Counted from the first letter of the stretch, positions 1 to 9,340 are shown. The stretch: DNA of 64,000 bases from UBA4656 sp002405525 (GCA_036723735.1 DAIMGT010000014.1:1-64000), one strand, 5' to 3'. Notes: a model not told the origin generated them from the letters alone. Program-made: numbers and translations.

Positions 1-1541
1 GCGGCGGCGGCCAGCGACAGGCGCGGGCCCGCGTGGGCGGCAATCTCGCTGCGCCGGATCGGGCGCTGAACCAGCACGCTGTCGGCGCCCACCGACGGCT
101 TGTAGCGCAACTTCAGGAACGCGAGTTCTTCGCCCTTCGCAGCCGGCAGGGTGCGCGCCGGCGCATAGCGCAGCGGATCGTTGGCCGCCCCGCCCTGCCC
201 GACCAGGGTGAGTTCATACAGCGCGGTGACGTCGTGGCCCGCACCCACCTCGCCGGCGTCCACCCGGTCGTTGTTGAAGTCCTCGCGGCGCAGCAGCCGG
301 TTCTCGTAGCCGATCAGGCGGTATTCGGCGACCTGCGCCGGGTTGAACTCGACCTGCACCTTCACGTCGTGGGCGATGGTGAGCAAGGTCGAGGACATCT
401 CCTCCACCAGCACCTTGCGCGCCTCCTGCACGCTGTCGATGTAGGCGTGGTTGCCGTTGCCGACGTCGGCCAGTTGCTCCGCCAGCGCGTCGTTGTAGTT
501 GCCGTCGCCGAATCCCAGCGTGGTCAGCGCGATGCCCGAGCGGCGCTGCGCGGCGACCAGGGTCTCCAACGCGTCCTGGCTGGTGGTGCCGACGTTGAAG
601 TCGCCGTCGGTGGCGAGGATCACGCGGTTGACGCCGCCCTCGACGAAGGCCTCGCGCGCCACGGCGTAGGCGAGCGCGATGCCGTCGCCGCCGTTGGTGG
701 ACCCGCCGGCCGACAGTCGGTCGAGTGCGGCGAGGATCTCGTCATGGCGATCGCCCGGCATCGGCGGCAGCACCAGCCCCGCGCTGCCGGCGTAGACCAC
801 GATCGACACCCGGTCGCGTTCGCGCAGCCGCGGCACCAGCTGCTTGAAGGCATCGACCAGCAGCGGCAGCTTGCGCGGATCGTCCATCGAACCCGAGGTG
901 TCGATCAGGAACACCAGGTTGGCCGCCGGGATCCGCTCGGCCGGCACCGTGTAGCCCTTGAGCCCGACCAGCATCAGGGTGCGCTGCGCATTCCATGGCG
1001 CGGGCGCAAGTTCGGTGGTGATGCTGAACGGCGTGTCCGTGCTGCGCGGCGGCGCATAGCCGTAGTCGAAGTAGTTGATGAACTCCTCCGCGCGCACGGC
1101 ATCGGCCGGCGGCAGCGCGCCGGATTCGAGCATGCGCCGCACGTTGGCGTAGCTGCCGGTATCGACGTCGATGGAAAAAGTGGACACCGGCTGTTGTGCG
1201 GTGGCGTGCACGGGGTTGTCGTCGATCTCGGCGTAGCGCTCGCGGTTGTCGGGCGTCTGCGACGACCAAGCCGGCGCGGACGCCACGGCAAATGGTGCGG
1301 CCGGGAACGCCGCGAGCGCATTCTGCGCGGGCGCACCGGCCGCGGCGACCCGTTCCGACGACGCCTGGCGGCGTACCGCGATGTCCTGCTGCCCCGCCGG
1401 CTCCGCGGGGCGCACGATGGCGTTCGCCGGGGCCTCGGCTTCAGCGTCGGGGCGGGGCCCGGGACGATCTGCGCAACCGCCGAGACCAAGCGTCAGTGCG
1501 GCGGCGATGGCAAAGGACAGCGGCCGGCGGCGGATCGACAT
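1..1541 (-). CDS. VWA-domain lipoprotein (YfbK-like), 3' end outside window
   Basis: An exported lipoprotein of the family with an N-terminal vWF-A-associated domain, a VWA domain and a C-terminal DUF3520 region. The start ATG at 1541 gives a hydrophobic signal ending in the lipobox LGGC with Cys23 as the lipidated residue, followed by a long Ala/Pro-rich linker. The conserved stretch with FSIDVDTGSYANVRR begins near residue 122. The metal-binding MIDAS motif DTSGS is at residues 214-218. 513 residues are visible and the C-terminal part of DUF3520 runs off the left edge. Family members are cell-envelope proteins of poorly known function; the VWA fold suggests metal-dependent protein binding. 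It lies downstream of the bchI-bchD-hydrolase run on the same strand, about 100 bp away, so co-transcription is possible but not shown. Confidence 0.9.
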   Translation of the reverse strand, partial: MSIRRRPLSFAIAAALTLGLGGCADRPGPRPDAEAEAPANAIVRPAEPAGQQDIAVRRQASSERVAAAGAPAQNALAAFPAAPFAVASAPAWSSQTPDNRERYAEIDDNPVHATAQQPVSTFSIDVDTGSYANVRRMLESGALPPADAVRAEEFINYFDYGYAPPRSTDTPFSITTELAPAPWNAQRTLMLVGLKGYTVPAERIPAANLVFLIDTSGSMDDPRKLPLLVDAFKQLVPRLRERDRVSIVVYAGSAGLVLPPMPGDRHDEILAALDRLSAGGSTNGGDGIALAYAVAREAFVEGGVNRVILATDGDFNVGTTSQDALETLVAAQRRSGIALTTLGFGDGNYNDALAEQLADVGNGNHAYIDSVQEARKVLVEEMSSTLLTIAHDVKVQVEFNPAQVAEYRLIGYENRLLRREDFNNDRVDAGEVGAGHDVTALYELTLVGQGGAANDPLRYAPARTLPAAKGEELAFLKLRYKPSVGADSVLVQRPIRRSEIAAHAGPRLSLAAA

Positions 1542-1638
1542 GGTGGGTCTCCGGCTGGGGTGTCCGGGATCCAACGTGCGGTCGTCGATTTCGGGGTTTG
1601 GGGCCGCTGCGTGGCGGATGGCCCCGGGGGCGCGCCGC

Positions 1639-2379
1639 TCAGCGCGAAGGCTCGGTAGCCGCCGCCGACGCCATGGGATCGCAGGCCAGCCGCAGCAGCA
1701 CGATGCGCAGCGCCGCCCGGTTGAGCGGCAGCCCGAGGTGCGTGCCGTCGACGGACACGTTCTCGACGTCGGCGCGTTCGCGCTCGCGCGCGGCCGCGGC
1801 CGCCACCACGCCGTCGCCGCTGGCCTGGATCGCGGTCAGCGGCACCGGCGGCGGGTCGGGATGCACGACCAGCGGTGCATCGCCGCGCGCGGCGAGCATC
1901 GCGTCGGCGGTGGCGCGCGCGAGATCGATCAGCCGGTGCCCGCTGGCGTGAGGGTGGACCGGCGCAGCCAGCGTGATCACGCGGCGCACGAGATCAGGGC
2001 GCGCTCGCGCGAGTTCGCGCGCGTACAGCCCCCCGGCGCTCCAGCCGACCAGGCTCAGCTTGCGCCCATGCCGACGATGCAGGTCGGCGTTGCGATCGAG
2101 CAAGCGTTTGGCAGTGCGCTGACGCAGGCCGAGGTTGCGGCCCTCGCCCCAGTCGTGGGCCGCGTAGCCGAGACGATCGAGCGTGCGCGCCAACGGCATC
2201 ATCGCACGGTGATCGAGCCCGAACGGCGGCAGCAGCAGCACGGGATGGCCGTCGCCGCGCGGCAGGCCGCGGGTGACGTCGGGCCCGAGAAGGAAGGCGG
2301 CGGCCTCCAATGGCGCGCGCAGTTCGCCGAGCAGGTCGAGCAGACCGGGGGCACCGATCGGACGCTCGCGGTACGGCAT
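1639..2379 (-). CDS. alpha/beta hydrolase downstream of bchD
   Basis: A 246-residue alpha/beta hydrolase. The nucleophile elbow GWSAGG places the catalytic serine at residue 114; the opening strand with HPVLLLPPFG near residue 45 supplies the oxyanion region, and a candidate acid and histidine follow (DGTHLG near the C terminus). It starts 8 bp after the bchD stop on the same strand, so it is probably translated from the same message. In phototrophic proteobacteria the third gene of a bchI-bchD cluster is often bchO, also an alpha/beta hydrolase. This protein does not look like BchO: it resembles the lipase/PHB-depolymerase-like class with a GWSxGG elbow. The position is suggestive but the assignment to chlorin metabolism is not supported. 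Substrate unknown. Confidence 0.85.
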   Translation of the reverse strand: MPYRERPIGAPGLLDLLGELRAPLEAAAFLLGPDVTRGLPRGDGHPVLLLPPFGLDHRAMMPLARTLDRLGYAAHDWGEGRNLGLRQRTAKRLLDRNADLHRRHGRKLSLVGWSAGGLYARELARARPDLVRRVITLAAPVHPHASGHRLIDLARATADAMLAARGDAPLVVHPDPPPVPLTAIQASGDGVVAAAAARERERADVENVSVDGTHLGLPLNRAALRIVLLRLACDPMASAAATEPSR

Positions 2380-2387
2380 GCTCGACT

Positions 2388-4272
2388 TCAGCGCCGGCCG
2401 TCGCTGGAGGTGGCGGCGATCACCACGCTCGCCAACGCGCGCGCGTCGGCGTGCGGCAGCGCGAGGTAGCGCGCGCCCATCGCCTCGGCCAGCCGCGCGG
2501 CCTTGGGATTGGCGCGCGGCGAAATGTCCACGAACAGGGTCGCCACGTCGGCCTCGCGCAGCGCGCGCGCGGCGGCATGCGCGTCGGCTTCGGCGCGCTC
2601 GCGGCCCGGCGTGCCGTCGCGCGCGATGTTGGCCTGGCCGTCGGTGAGCAGGACCACGGACGGTGCGTGGCCGGCGCGGTGCAACTGCGCGGCGAGTCGG
2701 GTCGTGGCGTCCAGCGCCGCCGCCAGCGGCGTGCCCAGCCCGCCCGGCAGACCGGCGAGGCTGCGCTTGGCGCGCACCAGCGAGCGGGTCGGCGGCAGCA
2801 GCAGTTCGGCGGTCTTGCTACGGAACGCGATCACCGCCACCTGGTCGCGGCGCACGTAGCACTCGGCGAGCAGCAGTTCGACCGCGCCCTTGGCCTCGGC
2901 GAGGCGGTTGAGCGCGGCGGAGCCGGACGCATCGACCACGAACAGGGTGGTGGTCGGCGTGCGCTGGCGGTAGCGGACGATGTGGAAGTCTTCGCGCCGC
3001 ACGTGGACGCGCGTGGCGTCACCGTCGGTCGTGCGCCGCCGCAGCGGCTGCCAGGGCGCGGCGGCGCGCAGGGTGTCGACCAGGGCCAGCCGCGCGCCGC
3101 GGCGTGGTTCGCCGCGGCNNNNNNNNNNGTGGGGCGCCCGCCCTTTGGGGGTTGTGGGCCGGGGGGCCGCGTCGGGTCCGCCCTTCTCCCCCCGGGGTGG
3201 CCTTGGTGGGCCGCCCCGCCCCCGCGCCGAGCGGGCGGCCGCGCTGCAGGGAGCGCTGTGCCGCGCCGGCCTTGCCGCCGCCGCGAATCGGCGTGCGCGG
3301 GCGGCCGAGCATCAGGCGCGCGAGCAGGCCGGGCGGCAGCGCGGCGAGCGCGGCGGCGACCAGCAGCTCCTCCGGCGGACGCTCGGCGTTCTTCTCGGCG
3401 TCGGCACGGTCGGGATCGTCCGGCGGCGGCTCGCCGTCCTGCGGCGGTTCCGGCGGCGGCGGTTCGGCGGGTGGCTCCTCGTCCGGCGCCTGCGGCAGCA
3501 CGGTGGCGCGCGCGGCGAACACTAGGCGCGCGGCGGCGGCCGCGTCGTCCTCGTCGGCGGCTTCGCGCCCGTCGAGCGCGGCCAGCGCGATCGCCGCGCG
3601 CTGGGCGAACAGCACCGCGCGCAGCGAAGCGATGCCGAGCTGCAGCGCGGTCACGCACAGCGCGCGCGTGAGGTCCTCGCTGATCGAGGCCTTCGCCAGG
3701 CGTCCGCGCGCGGCAACGACGTCGGCCGGCGCGACGGCAGCGTCCGGCTCGTCGACCCGAAGCCCCTCGAGGTCGATCCAGAACCCGAGCCGGTCGCGCA
3801 GCGCCGCCGCCGCGGGTTCTTCGTCGGCCAGCGATTCGTCCAGCGCGACCGCACCGATGCGCGCCGGCAGGCACTGCGCGAGGCCCTGGCGCTCCAGCAC
3901 GACCTCGCCCGCATCCAGCGCGGCGCACGCGTGGGCGACGGTCGATGCCGGCAGGCGTTCGGCCATCGCCAGCAGCACCAGCCCGCCGTCGGCTTCGGCC
4001 AGCAGGCCGCGCTGCGCGACCGGGCGGCCAGCGGCGAGCGTGGCGGCGAGGTCGAGCCCGCCGAGCAGGCGGTCCTCGCCCGCGTGCTGCGGGATCTTGC
4101 GCAGCGGTTCGGCCTCGGGCAGCAGCGCGCGCAGCAGCGCCAGCCAGGCCGCGCGCGCCGGCGTGGCGCCCGCATGCACCCACGCCCCGCCCAGCCCGCG
4201 CGGATCGATGGCCAGCAGGGCGGCGGCCAGCGAAGCGTCAGCCCAGCGCGCTTCGTCGGCCGCAGCGGCCAT
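2388..4272 (-). CDS. bchD: magnesium chelatase subunit D-like protein, interrupted by an assembly gap
   Basis: BchD/ChlD-type subunit, the VWA partner of the AAA+ BchI motor in magnesium chelatase-like complexes. The N-terminal AAA-like part reads from ATG 4272 to about 3130, including a Pro/Glu/Asp-rich linker typical of BchD. The C-terminal VWA domain with the MIDAS motif DASGSAA reads cleanly from about 3116 to the stop at 2388. The halves are in different frames because ten Ns at 3119-3128 and poor-looking sequence up to about 3235 separate them. Both parts belong to one gene: upstream of the downstream open frame, codons for VDTLRAAAPWQPL, typical of this family, continue up to the Ns. 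The start is 3 bp after the bchI stop, implying translational coupling. Length is about 628 residues if the gap is small. Confidence 0.85.
3119..3235. other. assembly gap (10 Ns, 3119-3128) with doubtful flank
   Basis: Ten Ns mark a gap whose true length is unknown. On the right side, 3129 to about 3235 is unusually rich in G and C homopolymers, and its translation does not continue the expected BchD Arg/Gly-rich linker. It reads like low-quality or mis-joined sequence rather than biology. The left flank to 3118 is normal BchD coding sequence. Confidence 0.9.
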
Positions 4273-4275
4273 CGC

Positions 4276-5301
4276 TCAGTGGCCGAAGACGTCGGCCAGC
4301 ACGCGCTCGACGCGCACGCCGGAACCCGAATCGTCGAGGGGATCGCGGCGCAGGCGGTGGCGCAGGGCGCTGGGCGCCATCCGGCGCAGGTGCTTGTCCT
4401 CGACCTGCTTGTCGCCGTCGAGCGCGGCCAGCACGCGGGCGGCGCGCACCAGGGTGAGCTCGCCGCGCAGGCCGTCGGTGCCGAGCTTCATGCACAGGGT
4501 CGCTGCGCGCTCGAGCGCGGCGTCCGGCACCACGACCGCGTCGAGCCGGCCGGCGGCGGCGACGATCCTGCGGCGCACCTTGTCGTCTTCCTTCTTCCAT
4601 GCCGCGCAAAAACCTTCCCGGTCACGCTCGTAGGCGTCGCGGCGGCGCACGACCGCGATCCGTGCGGCGATCTCGGTCGGGGTCTTGACCTCCACCGAGA
4701 GGCCGAAGCGGTCGAGCAGCTGCGGGCGCAGCTCGCCCTCCTCCGGGTTGCCGCTGCCGACCAGCACGAAGCGCGCCGGGTGGCGCACCGAGAGGCCTTC
4801 GCGCTCGACCAGGTTCTCGCCACTGGCGGCGACGTCGATCAACAGGTCGACGAGGTGGTCCTCGAGCAGGTTGACCTCGTCGACGTAGAGGAAGCCGCGG
4901 TTGGCGCGCGCCAGCAGGCCGGGCTCGAAGGCCTTGACGCCCTGCGAGAGCGCGCGCTCGAGATCGAGGGCGCCGACGACGCGGTCCTCGGTGGCGCCCA
5001 GCGGCAGGTCGACCACCGGCACCGGCACCTTGTGCGACTTGAGCTTGTCCTTCGATCCGCGGCCGGTGCACAGCGCGCAGGCGCGGCCGGGCGCGGTCGG
5101 CGCGCAGTGCCAGGCGCAGCCGACCACGGCGTCCATCTTCGGCAGCAGGGCGGCCAGCGCGCGCACGGCGGTCGACTTGCCGGTGCCGCGGTCGCCGAAC
5201 ACCATCACCCCGCCGACCGTGGGATCGACCGCGGCGACCAGCAGCGCGAGCTTCATCTCCTCCTGGCCGACGATCGCTGAAAACGGAAACGGATGTGCCA
5301 T
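4276..5301 (-). CDS. bchI: magnesium chelatase ATPase subunit I-like
   Basis: A 341-residue AAA+ ATPase of the BchI/ChlI family, full length for the family. It opens with PFSAIVGQEEMK, then the Walker A GDRGTGKST (residues 36-44), a Cys-rich insert with C62, C66, C75 and C78, and Walker B FLYVDEVNLL (from residue 137). The sensor region VGSGNPEEGELRPQLLDRFG follows. Within magnesium chelatase it forms the hexameric motor that, with BchD, drives metal insertion by BchH. No bchH or other bacteriochlorophyll gene is in this window, so the substrate complex is unknown and could be a non-photosynthetic chelatase. The start ATG at 5301 was chosen because the family begins there; the open frame upstream is only the antisense of the next gene. 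Confidence 0.92.
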   Translation of the reverse strand: MAHPFPFSAIVGQEEMKLALLVAAVDPTVGGVMVFGDRGTGKSTAVRALAALLPKMDAVVGCAWHCAPTAPGRACALCTGRGSKDKLKSHKVPVPVVDLPLGATEDRVVGALDLERALSQGVKAFEPGLLARANRGFLYVDEVNLLEDHLVDLLIDVAASGENLVEREGLSVRHPARFVLVGSGNPEEGELRPQLLDRFGLSVEVKTPTEIAARIAVVRRRDAYERDREGFCAAWKKEDDKVRRRIVAAAGRLDAVVVPDAALERAATLCMKLGTDGLRGELTLVRAARVLAALDGDKQVEDKHLRRMAPSALRHRLRRDPLDDSGSGVRVERVLADVFGH

Positions 5302-5382
5302 GCTCGCTGCGGATTGCCGCCGGGTCGCGCGGGGATGCCCGCCTCGGCCCGACTTTAACAGAGCCCCGCCGCCGCCGACCCG

Positions 5383-6915
5383 ATGCGCCCCGCCCTGCCC
5401 CGCTGGATCGTCGCGCTGGTCGCGCTGGCCGCGATCGGTGCCGCGCTGTGGCAGTTGCGCGCGCAGGCGGATGGCTTGCGGGTCGAGGCCGGGCTCGCCG
5501 GCACGGTGCCGCTGACGGTCTACCGCCCGGTCGGCGACGCGCCCGCGCCGGCGATCGTGATCGCGCATGGCTTCGCCGGTTCGCGCCAGTTGATGCAGCC
5601 GTTCGCCACCTCGCTGGCGCGGCGCGGCTACGTGGCTGTGGTGTTCGACTTCCCCGGCCACGCGCGCAACCCGGTCGCGCTGCCGGCCGGCCTCGCGGAC
5701 CGGCCGGCGATGCAACGCAGCCTGCTGGACGCGCTGGATGCGGTGGTCGAGCACGCGCGGTCGCTGCCGGGCGCCAACGGGCGCGTCGGCGTGCGCGGGC
5801 ATTCGATGGCCGCCGACGTGGTGGTGCAGTACGGCCATGCGCATCCCGACGTGGCGGCCACGGTCGCGGTGTCGCTGTTCGTGCCGGAGCCGCACGCCTG
5901 GCGCCCGCGCAACCTGCTGGTCATCGACGGCGCGCTGGAGCCGGCGATGCTGCGCGAGCACGGCCTCGCCACCCTCGCCGCCACGGTCGGCGGCGCGGTC
6001 GAACCCGGCACGACGTACGGCGACTTCGCCGACGGCAGCGCGCGCCGCATCGTCTTCGCACGCGGCGTCGAGCACATCGGCGTGCTCTACAGCGGCGACA
6101 GCCTGCGCGAGGCCGGCGCCTGGTTCGACCAGGCCTTTGGCCGCGCCACATCGGCGGATGCGCCGGTCGACACCCGCGGGCCGTGGCTGGGCGTGCTGTT
6201 CCTCGGCATGGTCGCGCTGGCGTGGCCGCTGGCGGGAATGCTGCCGCGGGTCGCCGCACCGGCGCCGCGCGCGCCCGCCGGCTGGCGCTGGCTGCTGCCG
6301 GTGGCCCTGCTGCCGGCACTGGCGACCCCCCTGCTGTTGCGCGCGGTGCCGGTGTCGTTCCTGCCGCTGCTGCTGGGCGATTACCTGATTCTGCACTTCG
6401 GCCTGTACGGCCTGCTGACGGTGGGCATGATCGCCCTGCTGCGCCGGCGCCTGCCCGATGCGCCGGCACTGCACGCGGACTTCCGCCGGCTGGCGCTGGC
6501 AGCGCTCGCGGTCGCCGCGTTCAGCGGCCTGTGCATCGCCTGGCCGATCGACGCATACGTGTTCTCGATGGGACCCGCGCCCTGGCGGCTGCCGCTGGTG
6601 GCCCTGCTGGCGCTCGGCCTGCTGCCGTGGTTCCTCGCCGACGAATGGCTGACGCGGCGGCTGGCGCCGATGCGCGGCGCCTATGCCTTCACCAAGGCCT
6701 GCTTCCTGCTCTCGCTGGTGCTGGCGATCGCGCTCGACCTGCGACGCCTGTTCTTCCTGGTGATCCTGGTGCCGGCGATCCTGCTGCTGTTCGGCATCTA
6801 CGGCCTGTTCAGCGAATGGGTGCGCCGGCGCACCGGCCACCCGCTGCCGGCGGCGATCGCGCACGCGCTGGTCTTCGCCTGGTTCATCGGCATGACCTTC
6901 CCGGTCGTGGACTGA
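5383..6915 (+). CDS. alpha/beta hydrolase fused to a multi-pass membrane domain
   Basis: A 510-residue protein with two parts. Residues 1-25 form a membrane anchor. Residues about 35-255 are a dienelactone-hydrolase-like alpha/beta hydrolase: AHGFAGSR near residue 61 and the nucleophile elbow GHSMA with Ser141; EHIGVLY near residue 227 probably carries the catalytic His. From about residue 265 to the end there are roughly seven hydrophobic segments rich in Leu/Ala. The catalytic part most likely faces the periplasm. It is divergent from bchI, sharing an 81-bp intergenic region. No substrate can be named; a hydrolase fused to a polytopic membrane tail is uncommon. Confidence 0.85.
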   Translation: MRPALPRWIVALVALAAIGAALWQLRAQADGLRVEAGLAGTVPLTVYRPVGDAPAPAIVIAHGFAGSRQLMQPFATSLARRGYVAVVFDFPGHARNPVALPAGLADRPAMQRSLLDALDAVVEHARSLPGANGRVGVRGHSMAADVVVQYGHAHPDVAATVAVSLFVPEPHAWRPRNLLVIDGALEPAMLREHGLATLAATVGGAVEPGTTYGDFADGSARRIVFARGVEHIGVLYSGDSLREAGAWFDQAFGRATSADAPVDTRGPWLGVLFLGMVALAWPLAGMLPRVAAPAPRAPAGWRWLLPVALLPALATPLLLRAVPVSFLPLLLGDYLILHFGLYGLLTVGMIALLRRRLPDAPALHADFRRLALAALAVAAFSGLCIAWPIDAYVFSMGPAPWRLPLVALLALGLLPWFLADEWLTRRLAPMRGAYAFTKACFLLSLVLAIALDLRRLFFLVILVPAILLLFGIYGLFSEWVRRRTGHPLPAAIAHALVFAWFIGMTFPVVD

Positions 6916-6970
6916 AGCCGCCTTCGCGCCGCGCCGACGCAGGCGACACGCGGCCTTCGCGGCGGCTGGC

Positions 6971-6976
6971 TATGCT
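6971..6976 (+). promoter_or_regulatory. -10 box for a probable leaderless SDR message
   Basis: TATGCT lies exactly 6 nt before the ATG at 6983, leaving no room for a Shine-Dalgarno sequence. If transcription starts at the usual distance, the message begins at or next to the start codon. No good -35 was found. Confidence 0.45.
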
Positions 6977-6982
6977 TGCCGC

Positions 6983-7924
6983 ATGATCCGCGCCCTCGCC
7001 AGCCTGTTCTTCTACGCCACCTTCTATTCGCGCTTCAGCGCGTCCGGACTGGAACGCCGCCGCAGGCAGTGGCAGCCCTACACCGAGGACCTCACCGGCC
7101 AGACCTGGCTGATCACCGGCGCCAGCGGCGGGCTGGGCCGTGCGATCGCGCTGGCCGCCAACGCGCGCGGGGCGACCGTGCTGGCGGCCGCGCGCAGCGC
7201 GGACAAGCTCGACGTCCTGCGCCGCGAGGCGACCGCGCCCGCGCGGCTGGTCCCGCTGGCCTTCGACCTGTCGCTGGTGCGCGCGGTGCGCGCTCTGGCG
7301 GCAGAGGTCGCCGCGCGCCCGGCGCCGGTCACCGTGCTGGTCAACAACGTGGGCGTGCTGCTCAACGATTTCACGCGCACCGGCGAGGGCCTTGAGGCCT
7401 CCTTCGCCACCAACCTTCTGGGCCACCTCGTGCTCACCGAGGCGCTGCGCGACGCGAACGCACTCGATCCCGCCGGCGCGGTCGTCAACATGAGCTCCGG
7501 CGGCATGTACGGCGCGAAGCTCGACCTCGCCGCGCTCACGCGCGCCGACGCCGCCGGCTGGGACGGGATGGCGGCCTACGCCCAGCACAAACGCGCCCAG
7601 GTCGAGCTCGCGCGCGCCTGGAACACGGCGTGGAAGGGCGCACCGAAGGCCTACGCCATGCACCCCGGCTGGGCCGACACCGAGGGCGTGCGCACGTCCC
7701 TGCCGTGGTTTCGCGCCGCGCTCAAGGCGCGCCTGCGGACCACCGAACAGGGCGCCGACACCGCGCTCTGGCTGGGCACCACCAGGCCACCACCGGATCC
7801 CGAGGGCGGCATCTGGCTCGACCGCGTGCGCGATGCCGAGCATGAGTTCGGGTTCACCCGCGGCGGGGCGGACGCGGCGTCGCTGCGGGACCTGCTGCGC
7901 AAGACGGCGGCCCGGATCGGCTGA
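6983..7924 (+). CDS. short-chain dehydrogenase/reductase (DHRS12-like)
   Basis: A 313-residue classical-type SDR. The NAD(P)-binding motif TGASGGLG is at residues 45-52 after an N-terminal extension with a hydrophobic stretch, NNVG follows in the Rossmann core, and the active-site pair is in YAQHKRA. The extension and the C-terminal segment place it with animal-DHRS12-like oxidoreductases often found in proteobacteria; substrates of that group are not established. It stands alone between the membrane hydrolase and the UDP-sugar genes and has its own -10 box. Confidence 0.88.
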   Translation: MIRALASLFFYATFYSRFSASGLERRRRQWQPYTEDLTGQTWLITGASGGLGRAIALAANARGATVLAAARSADKLDVLRREATAPARLVPLAFDLSLVRAVRALAAEVAARPAPVTVLVNNVGVLLNDFTRTGEGLEASFATNLLGHLVLTEALRDANALDPAGAVVNMSSGGMYGAKLDLAALTRADAAGWDGMAAYAQHKRAQVELARAWNTAWKGAPKAYAMHPGWADTEGVRTSLPWFRAALKARLRTTEQGADTALWLGTTRPPPDPEGGIWLDRVRDAEHEFGFTRGGADAASLRDLLRKTAARIG

Positions 7925-8010
7925 GCGACGCCGGCCCGCGCGGGGTCGCCGGGGCGTCGACCCGGAACCGCGGGACCAGCGCCGCGCTGGAGACTTGCGC
8001 GGCGGCTCCC

Positions 8011-8016
8011 TAGACT
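8011..8016 (+). promoter_or_regulatory. candidate -10 box upstream of the UDP-sugar operon
   Basis: TAGACT, the same hexamer seen before the response regulator (32443) and the serine hydrolase (37821). It leaves a leader of about 25 nt before the GTG start at 8048. No convincing -35 is visible. Confidence 0.4.
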
Positions 8017-8047
8017 CGACGGCCCGCGCCCCGGCTTTCCTGCGACC

Positions 8048-9340
8048 GTGACCGCCGCTCCCCTGCCGCCCATCGAAGACTGCCGCCTCGCGATCATCGG
8101 CCTGGGCTACGTCGGCCTGCCGCTGGCGGTCGAGTTCGGGCGGTGCGTCGACACCCTGGGCTTCGACATCGACCACCGCCGCATCGCCGAACTGGCGGCC
8201 GGGCGCGACCACACGCTGGAAGCTTCCCGGGAAGAACTGGAGTCCGCCCAGCGCCTGACGTTCAGCGCCGATCCCGGCCGGCTGAAGGACCGCGAGGTCT
8301 TCATCGTCACCGTGCCGACGCCGATCGACGACTTCAAGCGACCGGATCTGGGCCCGCTCGAAGCCGCCAGTCGCACGGTCGGTCGGGCCCTGTCGCGCGG
8401 CGGCGTGGTGATCTACGAATCCACCGTCTACCCCGGCGCCACCGAAGAGGTCTGCGTGCCGATCCTGGAGCAGGAATCGGGCCTGCGGTTCAACGAGGAC
8501 TTCTACGCCGGCTACAGTCCGGAGCGGATCAACCCGGGCGATCCGACCCACCGCCTGCCGAACATCGTCAAGGTCACCTCCGGGTCGACGCCCCAAGTGG
8601 CCGACCACGTGGATGCACTGTACCGGCGGGTGGTCGTCGCCGGCACCCACAAGGCCTCCAGCATCCGGGTGGCCGAGGCCGCGAAGGTGATCGAGAACAC
8701 GCAGCGCGACGTCAACATCGCGCTGGTCAACGAACTGGCGCTGATCTTCCACCGGCTGGGCATCGACACCCAGGAGGTGCTGGAGGCCGCCGGCACCAAG
8801 TGGAACTTCCTGCCCTTCCGCCCCGGCCTCGTCGGCGGCCACTGCATCGGCGTCGACCCCTATTACCTCACCCACAAGGCGACCCAGCTCGGCCACCACC
8901 CCGAGATGATCCTCGCCGGGCGGCGGATCAACGACGACATGGGCCGCCACGTGGCGCGACGGGTGGTCAAACTGATCGGCCGGCGTCGCGATCTTGCGGC
9001 CGGTGCGCGAGTGCTGGTGCTCGGCCTGAGTTTCAAGGAGAACTGCCCGGACCTGCGCAACACGCGGGTGATCGACGTGGTGGACGAGCTGCGCAGCTAC
9101 AGCCTGCGGGTCGACGTCCACGATCCCTGGGTGGACGCAACCGCGGCCAGGGCCGAGTACGGGCTCGACCTGATCGCGTCACCCGCGCACGGGGCCTACG
9201 ACGCGGTGATCCTGGCGGTCGCGCACCGTCAGTTCGTCGCCCTCGGCGCCGCGGGCGTGCGCGCATTCGGCAAGCCCGGCGCAGTGGTGTTAGACGTCCG
9301 GCAGGTGCTGCCGCGGCACGCCGTGGACGACCGGCTGTGA
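8048..9340 (+). CDS. tviB: UDP-N-acetylhexosamine/UDP-sugar 6-dehydrogenase (TviB/WbpA-like)
   Basis: A 430-residue nucleotide-sugar dehydrogenase that oxidises C6 of a UDP-sugar to the uronic acid in two NAD-dependent steps. It has the N-terminal Rossmann motif GLGYVGLPLA (from residue 18), the central YSPERINPGD and AEAAKVIENTQRDVN blocks, and the catalytic cysteine C266 in GGHCIGVDPYYL. These central and catalytic blocks match the TviB/WbpA/WbpO group acting on UDP-GlcNAc or UDP-GalNAc better than UDP-glucose dehydrogenase, but the substrate cannot be fixed from sequence alone. The GTG start at 8048 fits the family N terminus. The stop overlaps the next gene's GTG start by 4 bp, so the two are coupled and probably supply an acidic sugar for surface polysaccharide. 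Confidence 0.9.
   Translation: MTAAPLPPIEDCRLAIIGLGYVGLPLAVEFGRCVDTLGFDIDHRRIAELAAGRDHTLEASREELESAQRLTFSADPGRLKDREVFIVTVPTPIDDFKRPDLGPLEAASRTVGRALSRGGVVIYESTVYPGATEEVCVPILEQESGLRFNEDFYAGYSPERINPGDPTHRLPNIVKVTSGSTPQVADHVDALYRRVVVAGTHKASSIRVAEAAKVIENTQRDVNIALVNELALIFHRLGIDTQEVLEAAGTKWNFLPFRPGLVGGHCIGVDPYYLTHKATQLGHHPEMILAGRRINDDMGRHVARRVVKLIGRRRDLAAGARVLVLGLSFKENCPDLRNTRVIDVVDELRSYSLRVDVHDPWVDATAARAEYGLDLIASPAHGAYDAVILAVAHRQFVALGAAGVRAFGKPGAVVLDVRQVLPRHAVDDRL

Noticed and set aside
1639..2379. Naming the third gene bchO
   Set aside because: It is an alpha/beta hydrolase in the right place, but its motifs match a different hydrolase class.
2388..5301. Calling the organism phototrophic
   Set aside because: bchI and bchD alone also occur in non-phototrophs; no other pigment or reaction-centre gene is present.
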